Shown here one piece after another: positions 12,396-20,604 of a stretch of 64,000 nt of DNA (positions are counted from its first letter, which is position 1; each line of letters opens with the position of its first letter). A model generated the notes under the pieces. It was not told where the DNA came from and ran no database searches. It worked only from the letters and a program-made list of their open reading frames with translations. The DNA is from Sternotherus odoratus. Lineage: Eukaryota > Chordata > Testudines > Kinosternidae. The DNA is taken from positions 62,504,390 to 62,568,389 of the forward strand of contig JAVMKO010000003.1 of NCBI GenBank assembly GCA_032164245.1, written 5' to 3'. Position numbers and translations under genes: made by a program.

Positions 12396-13643
12396 TCAAA
12401 CACACACAGACATATGTGCATGTGTTTGTGTTTAAATACACTTACATGTAATAAATATGGTGGAACATGTAGTTATTTGAAAACTGCATTGTAGCTTTCA
12501 CTGCCAGAAAAAAATTATGACAATGGAACAAGAATCAATCCATACTTAATAGTAGAACAAGCACAAAAAGACAACTCTTTGAAAGCACCTAGTCTTTACA
12601 TTTAATTCAGACTCATATGAAAGGTATTATCATAGTCAGCTGTGATGCAATCATTTTATTTTATTCAAGAAATGTATCTTTAAAAAAGTCAAATTAAAAT
12701 GGAAAGTTTTGAGATTTTTTTTTCCAGCCAGAAAAGTTACAATCCGTAAAAAGTACTCACAGTGGAAAGCAGGTAATTACAGCACTGAGCATAGAAATAC
12801 TCATTAGAGCTTCAACAAGCTGTTCAAAAGGGAGTTGAATTTTGCTACAGAGCCCTCCAGGGTCTTTGGAAAAAAGTAACAAACTCATTCCTCTTAACTG
12901 CTGAGACTTTGGATAAAAAAACAGCATAAAAGCTGCCAATATGTTTTGTTTGAATCAGGTGGTTTTCTCTAAGTATAAGATGATTTGGGGGAGAGGGGAA
13001 ACATCTCTTTAAGTTAAGAAATAAAATGGACTATAAGAGTTTATTCCTATTTGTCTAGGAGATTTCTTCTTTGATTATCTTTAAACTTCTGCATAAGTCA
13101 TAATTCTGGAAAGCTCTCATTTAAAAACAAGGTGTTTTTTTAAACAAAAACTTTACTTACATTTGGTTTTCACAATATGCTCATACCCCTTGTACTCATT
13201 TCATCTTTTGATATAAAGGTGCCTTCTACAGCAGAGTAAATCTTCATGGGATAATAGCAGTGAGAATATTTAATTGAAGTCAAGAACAATCCTATGCAGG
13301 AATATAATACTTGTACTATTTATATAAATAATAATAAAAAGGAAAACTCTGGAATTACAAGCATCTTCGAAAACTTTAAAATAGTGGCATTGGCATTTGG
13401 TAGAGATGGTGTTCATTTTGTTCTTCAGTAGGAACCCTTTCTTGCTTTCCTTCAATACTGATTAGATTTATGGTAAAATGCTCAGTGCTGGTCTCAGCAC
13501 TGGGAGTTTTACCATCAATAGAAAAAGAGTCAGCCCAGTACTTTTGAAATTCCTTTCTCTGAATCGAACTCTCTCATTAGATTTCATAGTATCCCCTTGG
13601 TATTTGAACCAGGAAAAGAAAAAAACTTACACTTTCCTATATC
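12396..13643. other. AT-rich sequence, nothing recognised
   Basis: No gene or transposon end is visible before the hAT element. The last eight bases (13636-13643, CCTATATC) are its left target-site copy. Confidence 0.45.
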
Positions 13644-13694
13644 CAGGGCCGGCGACAGGAATTTTGGGGCCCCGTACGGCAGACCGTACGGCCC

Positions 13695-14690
13695 CCCCCC
13701 CCCCCGTCTCCCGCCGCCCACGGCCCCCCCGCCAGTCTCCCGCAGCCCGCGGGCCCCCCCCCCCTGCCAGTCTCCTGCCGCCCGCGGGGGCCCCCCCCTG
13801 CCAGTCTCCCGCCGCCCGCGGCCCCCCCCCCCGGCTGATCTCCCGCTGCCCCCGGCCCCCCCGCCCCCGGCCAGTCTCCCGCCGCCTGCGCTCCCCCCCT
13901 CCTGTCTCCCGCCGCCCGCGGGGGCCGCCCCCCGCCAGTCTCCCGCCGCCCGCGGGGGCCGCCCCCCGCCAGTCTCCCGCCGCCCCCGGCCCCCCCGCCC
14001 CCGCCCAGTCTCCCGCCGCCTGCGCTCCCCCCCCTCCTGTCTCCCGCGCCCCCCCCCCCGCCGATCTCCCGCCGCCCGAGGGCCCCCCCTCCACTGGTCT
14101 CCTACTTCCCACGCCCCCCCCCGCCGATCTCCCGCGCCCCCCCCCCGCCGGTCTCCCGCCACCCGAGGCCCCCCCCGGCCGGACTCCTGCCCCCCCCCGC
14201 CAGTCTCCTGCCTCCCGCAGCCCCCCCCCGGCCGGTCTCCTGCCTCCCGCGCCCCCCCCCCCCGGCCAGTCTCCTGCCTCCCGCGCCCCCCCCGGCCGAT
14301 CTCCTGCCTCCCGCGCCCCCCCCGGCCAATCTCCCGCGGCCCCCCCGCCGATCTCCTGCCTCCCGCGGGCCCCCCCGACCGATCTCCCGCGGGCCCCCCC
14401 CCGCCGATCTCCTGCCTCCCGCGGCCCCCCCCGGCCGATCTCCCGTGGCCCCCCCGGCCGGTCTCCTGCCTCCCGCGCCCCCCCGCCGATCTCCTGCCTC
14501 CCGCGCCGCCCCGCCGATCTCTTGCCTCCCGCGGGACCTTCCCGCCCCGCCGATCTCCTGCTCCCCCCCCCGCCGGTCTCCTTCCTCCCGCGCCCCCCCG
14601 CCGATCTCCTGCCTCCCGCGGGCCCCCCCGCCGATCTCCTGCTTCCCGTGCCCCCCCCCGGCCGGTCTCCTACCTCCAGCGGCATGTGCT
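13695..14690. repeat. C-rich minisatellite (CCGATCTCCTGCCTCCCGCG-type units)
   Basis: Dozens of imperfect units of roughly 25-40 bp alternating a C run with GCCGATCTCC, GCCAGTCTCC or GCCGGTCTCC and a TGCCTCCCGCG or CGCCGCCCGCG block. The first half is dominated by CGCCGCCCGC units and the second half by TGCCTCCCGC units, so at least two rounds of expansion occurred. C-run length varies unit to unit, which suggests replication slippage; assembly error is also likely here. Confidence 0.9.
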
Positions 14691-14727
14691 CCTACCTACC
14701 CCGGCATGTGCTGCAGCCACGTGGCCG

Positions 14728-14795
14728 GCTGGGAGAAGCAAAGGGGGGCGGGGCTGGCTGCCGGGAGAAGCAAAGGGGGGCGGGGCTGGCTGCTG
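14728..14795 (+). promoter_or_regulatory. Duplicated GC-box segment
   Basis: Two tandem copies of about 32 bp (GGGAGAAGCAAAGGGGGGCG, then GGGCTGGCTG) each contain an Sp1-type GGGGCGGGG box. A CACGTG E-box lies just upstream at 14717-14722. Promoter-like composition inside a transposon; no evidence of use. Confidence 0.4.
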
Positions 14796-14849
14796 GGTGC
14801 CAGGGGAGGGGGCTGGTGAGCGCGCCTTGCTCACAGCCCCGGCAACAAT

Positions 14850-14925
14850 GGTTAGAGCTGTACCGGCCCCAGACTTCAGCCCCCCCCCCCTGAAGTCCGG
14901 GGCCCGGTACAGCTGTAACCGTTGT
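14850..14925. repeat. Hairpin near right end of the hAT element
   Basis: The arms GTTAGAGCTGTACCGG… and its near inverse (…CCGGTACAGCTGTAAC) face each other across a run of about ten C, with CAGACTTCAG / CTGAAGTCCG pairing at the loop. This is roughly a 30-bp stem beside the terminal repeat, common in non-autonomous DNA transposons. Confidence 0.75.
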
Positions 14926-14954
14926 ACCACCCTGTCACCGGCCCTGCCTATATC

Positions 14955-15809
14955 CCTTCCCCATTCAGGTTTAGGGTGCGACCTTGAAACCATTACCAAT
15001 ACAAGTAGGCAACAGGAGTCAGACTGCAAGCTGTGCATTTTTTCCAGTATGTTTGCTTTTACTCCTTTCAATATTTATTTTCTCAGTATATGCTATTCAC
15101 ATGAATAATGGCTCAGAAGGCATTTTATATTATGTACCTATAGTCCTGCTGTTCTCCTCCCTGAAATCAACCCCTACAGAGTTTCATAGAAAAGAAGAGC
15201 TTCATTAGAACTTACTGTTCCTGCTCAAATGGTTATTATTCCTCATTTCATTGATTGATTTTCCACTCCACTTACTGTCTGCTAGTAGTTCTGTTTCTGC
15301 TGAGAGATGGGTACTTCAAGACTAACAGACAACTCAGAGATTCTTATTTGTCTGACAAATGCTTTTCCTCTTTAATCCAAAAATAGAGTGAAATGCAGAT
15401 AAAATGTATTCCCCCTCCTACAAATTCATCTTATTTTTTTTTCAGTTTGAAGATATTAATCAGGATTCTATCAAACAAACACACACCCAAAATACACAAC
15501 ACACACATTAAACCTACGGGGAACATTTTCAAAAGTGCCTAAGTCTCCATTTCAAAAGTAATTTAGACTGTAAGGAACCTAAATCCCATTGACTTTTACT
15601 ATCTTACCTGTTACCCACTGACATCAAATTACATGGAACTGAAACTCAAAGTTAAACAGCAGAGAAAGGAACAAACAGAGCTAGTGGGAGGATCATCAGA
15701 ATCTCTTATTGGGATTCTAGATATCTCTGGACGTCTAGAAGCAGGTGGAGCTGTCAACATGTACTGAGATATTGTGAAAGCCTCAATCCCCAAGGCTGGA
15801 AGCAATAGC
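14955..15809. other. AT-rich sequence, minor old-repeat traces
   Basis: No gene found. The text at 15520-15610 (cattttcaaaagtgcctaag, then aggaacctaaatcccattga) is a reptile dispersed-repeat motif related to that at 53575-53700. Confidence 0.45.
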
Positions 15810-15965
15810 TTATTAATATTATTGTACTCGTGTTTATTATAGTAGTGCCTAAGAGTCATTCAAGAATGGAACTCTGTTGTGGTAACCACTGAACAGACAC
15901 AGAGTAGTAGATGGCTTCTACCACAAAGAGCTTACACTCTAAATAGTCAAGACAGGCACAAGGAG
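15810..15965 (-). repeat. Amniote dispersed repeat fragment (antisense relative of 12300 copy)
   Basis: Contains 'attattgtactcgtgtttat', 'tagtgcctaagagtcattca' and 'caaagagcttacactctaaa', matching the widespread (att)n…tagcacctaggagccc…caaagagcttacaatctaa repeat. Orientation is relative to the 12300 copy. Confidence 0.55.
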
Positions 15966-16395
15966 GAGGAAGGACTATAAGACACAAGAAGAGTGAATAA
16001 TGTGATGGTGGCAAATGCTATGCTAGCAACATTATTATTATATTAGTTTGTGGTGGGCTTACTTAGGGGGAGATCAGCTAAATGGAAAGGAAAGAGAAGT
16101 GGTTGAGTCTCAGGACAGGGCAGAAAATGGCAAGAGAGGGTTAGATGTGAAGATGAGATGAAGAGTCAGCAGAAAGGTTGGAGCAAACAGCCACTCAGCC
16201 CATAGCAGAGAATGTCCAGGATGTAGAAAGTCCCTGCTTTGGCGGTTTCAGCTCCTACCAGCTGGAATCTCTCTGACTGGCTCCTCGTCACAGTTTTCTC
16301 CCATGGCTTCCCCGTATCATATATTCCTGAAATAGAGGATAGTGCAGGAGCCACCAAAATTAACATTTTGGGATTTTGGACACACTTCAGAAACT

Positions 16396-16570
16396 GAGGG
16401 TGTGTCTATACTCTGATTATATACCCATAACTAGCCTTTGCCAGCTGACTAGGGCTTGCATGACTCGGGCTAAATCACCTCAGCTAAAGGGTTGATTAAT
16501 TCCAGTGTAGATGTCTGGGCTCAGTCCACAGCCTGAGCTCTGGGACCTTCCCACCTTGCAGGGTCCTAGA
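16396..16570 (+). mobile_element. Half of a foldback MITE, interrupted by CR1
   Basis: The sequence from 'gtgtgtctatactctg' to 'cttgcagggtcc' matches the 5' half of a palindromic reptile MITE whose ends read TGTCTACAC. The inverse half is missing because a CR1 3' end begins at about 16575. Inferred from motif memory (gccagctgactagggctt, gtgtagatgtctgggctc). Confidence 0.5.
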
Positions 16571-16574
16571 GAGA

Positions 16575-17470
16575 TATCTTAGATTATCAGGGTTGGAAGG
16601 GACCTCAGGAAGTCATTAGTCCAACCCCCTGCTCAAAGCAGGACCAATCCCCAACTAAATCATCCCAGCCAGGCATTTGTCAAGTCTGACCTTAAAAACC
16701 TCAAGGAAGGAGATTCTACCACCTCATCAGGTAACCTATTCCAGTGCTTCACCACCCTTCTAGTAAAAAGTTTTTCCTAATATCCAACCCAAACCTCCCC
16801 CACTATAACTTGAGATCATTACTTCTTGTTCAGTCATCTGGTACCATTGAGAAGAGTTTGACCCTTGCGGCACTCTGCTTGACACCAGCTGCCAACTAGA
16901 CATCGAGCCATTGATCACTACCCACTGAGACCGATGATCTAGATGGATTTTTATCAACCTTATAGTCCATTCATCCAATCTATACTTTTTAAACTTGCTG
17001 GCAAGAATAACATGGGAGACCCTATCAAAAGCTTTGCTAGAGTCAAGATATATCACATCCACCGGTTTTCCCATATTCAGAGCCAGTTATCTCATCATAG
17101 AAGGCAATCAGGTTGGTCAGGGATGATTTGCCCTTGGTGAATCCATGTTGACTGTTCCTGATCACCTTTCTTTCCTCAGAGTGCTTCAAAACGGATTCCA
17201 TGAGGACCTGCCCCATGATTATTCCAGGGACTAAGGAGAGGCAGACCGGTCTGTAGCTCTCCCTTCATTTTTTAAAGATGGGCACTATATTTGCCTTTTT
17301 CCAATCATCCAGGATCTCCCCCGATTGACATGAATTTTCAAAGATAATGGTCAATGATTCTACAATCATTTCAGTCAATTCCCTCAGCACCCTCAGATAC
17401 ATTCGATCTGGCCCCATGCACTTGTGCATGTCCAGCTTTTCTAAATAGTCCTTAACGTGTTATTTCACCA
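16575..17470 (-). mobile_element. CR1 LINE, internally deleted RT relic
   Basis: The CR1 3' end in antisense (atcagggttggaagggacctc) starts at 16589. On the minus strand the text reads NIVPIFKK at about 17290-17268, then [12 protein letters not shown], then [20 protein letters not shown] near 17150-17090, then [17 protein letters not shown] near 17061-17010, then LASKFKKYRLDEWTIRLI. These are successive RT blocks in the correct order. After VPQGS the frame passes directly into the 3' UTR, so the C-terminal half of the RT, including the catalytic YxDD block, is deleted. Confidence 0.9.
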
Positions 17471-17479
17471 CTGAGAGCT

Positions 17480-17880
17480 GCTCACTTCCTCCCCATCTGT
17501 GCTGCCCATTCTGAAACGAATCTTTCCTTACCCCTCCTCTTCTGGCCTTCAAACCACCTTCCAACATCTCTAAGCTCATCATCAGGAACAAGCTCCCCTA
17601 AGACCAGGATGCACCAACTCAAAGCAGCACCAGACCCTGCCAGAACAACAGATGCAAAATCTGTGGACATATCTCCACTGCCACAATGATCAACATATGC
17701 CAAAACAGATATTTGAAGATCCAAGGGTTCTAAACATGCCTTTCACAACATGTAGTGTACCTCATCCAGTGCACTATGTGCCTCAATAAAAATTATGTGG
17801 GTGAAACCAGAAAATCCTACTCTCTCAAATGAACTTACACAGGAAAATGATAAAAGACAAAAACGCTATCATCTGTGAAC
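17480..17880 (+). pseudogene. Penelope-like retroelement relic, GIY-YIG endonuclease end
   Basis: One plus frame reads AFKPPSNISKLIIRNKL (about 17548-17598), a stop, then CQNNRCKICGHIST near 17640, a second stop at the end of KIQGF, then QHVVYLIQCTMC followed by NKNYVGETRKS near 17750-17810. The order PPN.…L..S/NKL, CxxC-type cysteines, VVYLIxCxxC and YVGxT.xS is that of the C-terminal linker and GIY-YIG endonuclease of Penelope-like elements. The RT part is absent. Two in-frame stops make it dead. A minus-strand 80-residue frame across the same bases is a shadow. Confidence 0.8.
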
Positions 17881-18584
17881 ACAAGAACAGCTGTAGTGAG
17901 TCAGACCAAAGGTCCATCAAGCCCAGTATCGTGTCTTCTGACAATGGCCAATGGGAGGTGCCCCAAAGGGACTGAAGAGATAGTTATCGTCAAGTGATCC
18001 ATGCCCTGTCACCCAATCCCAGCTTCTGGCAAACACAGGCTAGGGACACCTTTCCTGCCCATTCTGGCTAATAGCCATTGATGGACCCATTTTCCATGAG
18101 TCTATCTAGTTCCCTTTTGACCCCTATAATATTGGCCTTCACAACACCCTTTGTCAAGGAGTTCCAGAGATTGACAGTGCGTTGAATGAAAAAAAAATAT
18201 GCCTGTGTTATAAACCTGCTATCTACTAATTTCATTTGGTGGCCCCTTGTTCTTGTATTATGAGAAGGAGTAAATAACACTTCATTTACTTTCTCTACAC
18301 CACTCATGATTTTATAGACCTCTATCATATCCTGCCTTAGTCATCTCTTTTCCAAACTCCTAGTCTTATTAATCTCTCCTCATACAGAAGCCCCTAACTC
18401 CTAATCATTTTTGTTACCCTTTTCTGAACCAATTCCACTCTCTCTTTTTTTGAGAAGGAGCAACCACATCTGCATACAGTATTCAAGATGTAGGAGTAAC
18501 ATGGATTAAGAGTCAATATGATATTTTCTATCTTATTATCTATCCCTTCTTTGATGAATCCCAACATTCTCTTCACATTTTTAG
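17881..18584 (-). mobile_element. CR1 LINE 3' UTR fragment
   Basis: Contains 'gtgagtcagaccaaaggtcc', 'caagcccagtatcgtgtctt' and 'cacaggctagggacac', which are standard CR1 3' UTR text in antisense. It directly abuts the Penelope relic on the left and a second, oppositely oriented CR1 tail on the right. The 86- and 60-residue minus frames here are UTR noise. Confidence 0.85.
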
Positions 18585-18646
18585 AGCAGGGGGTTGGACT
18601 GGATGACCTCCTGAGGTCCCTTCCACCTCGTATAGTCTATGAATAC
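18585..18646 (+). mobile_element. CR1 3' terminal fragment, plus orientation
   Basis: 'agcagggggttggactggat' followed by 'gacctcctgaggtcccttcc' and 'tatagtctatgaat' is a CR1 3' end in sense, ending with the usual ATTCTATGA-like tail. It lies tail-to-body against the antisense copy on its left. Confidence 0.85.
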
Positions 18647-18649
18647 ACA

Positions 18650-18860
18650 TCAAACTGGCTCAAGCCCACACCACCCTCTGGGCACCTCTAAGAGGCAATA
18701 CTTCCCCTCTGTTGCAAGAGTCTGAGTGTAGCAAAAACTTTTAATGAAAGGAAGGAATTAACTCTGCAACTAGGGTTCATAAACATGAACCATAAGCAAA
18801 AGACCTACCACCAAATAAGTTAGGCAGCATCCTTTTCCCCTCAGGATATTAAGTCCAGCA
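18650..18860. repeat. LTR-like repeat fragment, same family as 30490-31370
   Basis: 'ggctcaagcccacaccaccc', 'gggcacctctaagaggcaat' and 'acttcccctctgttgcaaga' align with 30664-30760 (ggctcgagccc…gggtgcctctaagatgcaatacttcccctctcgcaag), so this is a dispersed, diverged copy. The rest of the segment up to 19260 has no clear identity. Confidence 0.55.
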
Positions 18861-19643
18861 ACGCAAAAGTCCCTTTAATGTACCCATCCCTTCTCTGTTC
18901 CCCACTCAGTTGTCCTTGGCCAGTGCAGCCCCGGAGTTCAGTGGTTCATCTGCATGGAAGGTGTGGGGAGGCAAGGAGACACCTTACACACTGCACTGCT
19001 TGGGCACTCGCTTGTCACCACAATAGCCAATTGCCACGCAGTGCGCGTGCCTCTTGTAGCACTTACCACGGCCTGACTTCTGACCAGGCATGGCCCCATG
19101 ATAGGGATGTGCCCCCCAAAAAATATTCTTTATTCCCAGGGCCCCAATCAATCTTAGTCCAATTCTCTGGATAGAGTATACCAGAAGTTTGGAGTATATG
19201 CCCTGTATTCTGACAGTCTGATCGGAGATTATCATGCTGCCCAGTATGGGACACAATTAAGAGAGCCAGTCACCTCAACTTCTCAGTTTTTCTTCAAGTT
19301 AAACACAGCAGCACATGTTTATCCATGGATTTAAAAAAATTCAGGATCTTTCCTCTTAATTTGGTAATAGCAGCTGGAAAACTTTTTGGCCTCAACATTT
19401 ATTTAGTTCAGGATATCAGTATTACTTCATAAAATTGGAAACCTTCTAGTTGGCAATTATAAATAGCTCCCACACTGGCTACCTAAGTGTTCTGTCGGGG
19501 GTTACTGCAATTTCATTATTTCCTCTCAAATGAACTATTTCCAGACACTGGGTCACATTTTCTGTTTGTTAGATCAATAACTTAGTCTGGGTATTTAAAT
19601 CATCATTAGTTGTGTCTCTACCTAAACCATGATCACAATAACA

Positions 19644-20062
19644 GATAAGACGAGGAACACTTTGTATCACCTTAGAGACTAACCAGTTTATTTCAGCATA
19701 AGCTTTCATGGGCTATAGCCCACTTCATCAGATGCATAGAATGGAACATAAGTAAGATGCATTTATATGCACAGAAAGAAAGAAAAAGAAAAAAGAAAAA
19801 AAAAGAGTTGTACATTAGCATACCAATTCTAAGAGGCTGTTAAATTTGGATGGGCAGTTATCAGCAGGAGAAAAATACCTTTTGAAATGGATGTCTGTCT
19901 GGCAGGAGATAAACTATTGAAGGTAGATTAACTAGGGAAATTCAATCAATTAGTGTAATGAGAGAACCATTCACAAGTTCTGTTAAGTCCTTGGTTTATT
20001 GTGTCCAATTTGAAAATTAATTCCAGTTCCTCAGTTTCTTGTTGGAGTCTGTTTTGGAAGTT
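19644..20062 (-). mobile_element. Penelope-like element 3' end with hammerhead-like core
   Basis: The fragment is flanked by ACAATAACA at 19635-19643 and 20063-20071, a likely 9-bp target duplication. Minus-strand text near 20040-19960 reads ETEELELIFKLDTINQGLNR, resembling the C-terminus of Penelope-type endonucleases (…L.FKL.T….GLN). It is followed by a UTR and then the CTGATGA…GAAA module and the AGTCTCTAAGGTG module shared with the SINEs at 20148 and 44083. Most of the coding region is missing, so this is a 5'-truncated insertion. Confidence 0.6.
19696..19731 (-). ncRNA. Hammerhead-ribozyme-like core (degenerate)
   Basis: The minus strand reads CTGATGA, one extra A, GTGGGC-TATA-GCCCAT (a six-pair stem II with loop), GAAA, then GC-TTAT-GC (a short stem III). 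This is the hammerhead order C-U-G-A-N-G-A / stem II / G-A-A-A / stem III. The following bases are TG, where an intact site needs U then A, C or U, and there is an extra A before stem II, so this copy is probably inactive. Hammerheads are known in Penelope-like terminal repeats, which fits the context. Confidence 0.45.
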
Positions 20063-20079
20063 ACAATAACATAATCCAC

Positions 20080-20604
20080 AATAGAACCTCAGAGTTATGA
20101 GCACCTTAGGAGTGGAGGTTGTTCGTAACTCTGAAATGCTTAAAGTCAGAGAGGTAGCAGTGTTAGTCTGGATCTGCAGAAGCGGCAGAGAGTCCTGGGG
20201 CACCTAAAAGACTAACAAAAGTATTGAAGCATAAGCTTTCATGGGCTAATATCCACTTTGTCGGATTCATGAAGCCCATGAAAGCTTATGCTTCAATACT
20301 TTTATTAGTCTTTAAGGTGCCACAAGACTCTGTCCCTTCTGAAATGTTTGTAACTCTGAGCAAAACATTATTGTGGTTCTTTCAAGGTTTACAGCTGAAT
20401 GTTGACTTTATGTAGCTTTGAAACTTTAATGTGCAGAAGAAAAATGCTGGTTTTCTTCAAGTAATTTATGTTTAACACAGAACTCTAGAGTATTTGTTTT
20501 TGTCACTACTGCTGCCTGATCATATATTCCCATTCCAAATGAGGGTGTGTAGTTGACTGATGAATTCATAACTATTGTGGTTGTAACTGAGGTTCTCCTC
20601 TACT
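20080..20604. mobile_element. Mariner-like MITE split by a foldback SINE
   Basis: The left end (tagaacctcagagttatgag at 20082) and the right end (ggttgtaactgaggttctcc near 20580) are imperfect inverse complements. The motif 'cgtaactctgaaatg' recurs inside. The family is a reptile and bird TA-target element I recognise by its AGAACCTCAGAGTTACGA ends. The element is continuous across 20147/20347 once the SINE is removed, so it is older than the SINE. Confidence 0.6.
20148..20337 (+). mobile_element. Foldback SINE insertion with single target duplication
   Basis: Starts AGAGAGGTAGCAGTGTTAGT (the family head), continues into gcacctaaaagactaac, then GCATAAGCTTTCATGGGCT. After a 25-nt spacer the body reappears inverted (AGCCCATGAAAGCTTATGC … GGTGCCACAAGACTC). 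Direct repeats TCTGAAATG lie at 20130-20138 and 20338-20346, outside the whole inverted structure, so both arms arrived in one event. The arms are about 60 bp with a few mismatches. It sits inside the mariner-like MITE. Confidence 0.8.

Larger units (their letters stand above)
13644..14946. mobile_element. Non-autonomous hAT element packed with a C-rich minisatellite
   Basis: The left end is CAGGGCCGGCGACAGG and the right end is its inverse complement with one mismatch (CAGGGCCGGTGACAGG). Both sides carry the identical octamer CCTATATC (13636-13643 and 14947-14954), a perfect hAT-type 8-bp target duplication and a sign of recent insertion. Inside are a short subterminal block, about 1 kb of C-rich minisatellite, a duplicated GC-box segment and a strong hairpin. 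There is no transposase coding sequence. GC content is far above the neighbourhood. Open frames of 471, 503 and 352 residues within it are low-complexity Pro/Arg/Ser or Gly/Arg frames of the minisatellite and are not called. Confidence 0.9.

Noticed and set aside
13478..15108. Open frames of 471 and 503 residues (plus) and 352 and 192 residues (minus)
   Set aside because: All are Pro/Arg/Ser- or Gly/Arg-rich translations of the C-rich minisatellite inside the hAT element. Several frames on both strands are open at once, and no domain or biased codon use supports a protein.
19946..20203. 85-residue minus frame as a gene
   Set aside because: It joins the Penelope-like C-terminal fragment, mariner-like DNA and SINE sequence, so the frame is a chance fusion. 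Only its last part reflects a real former protein.
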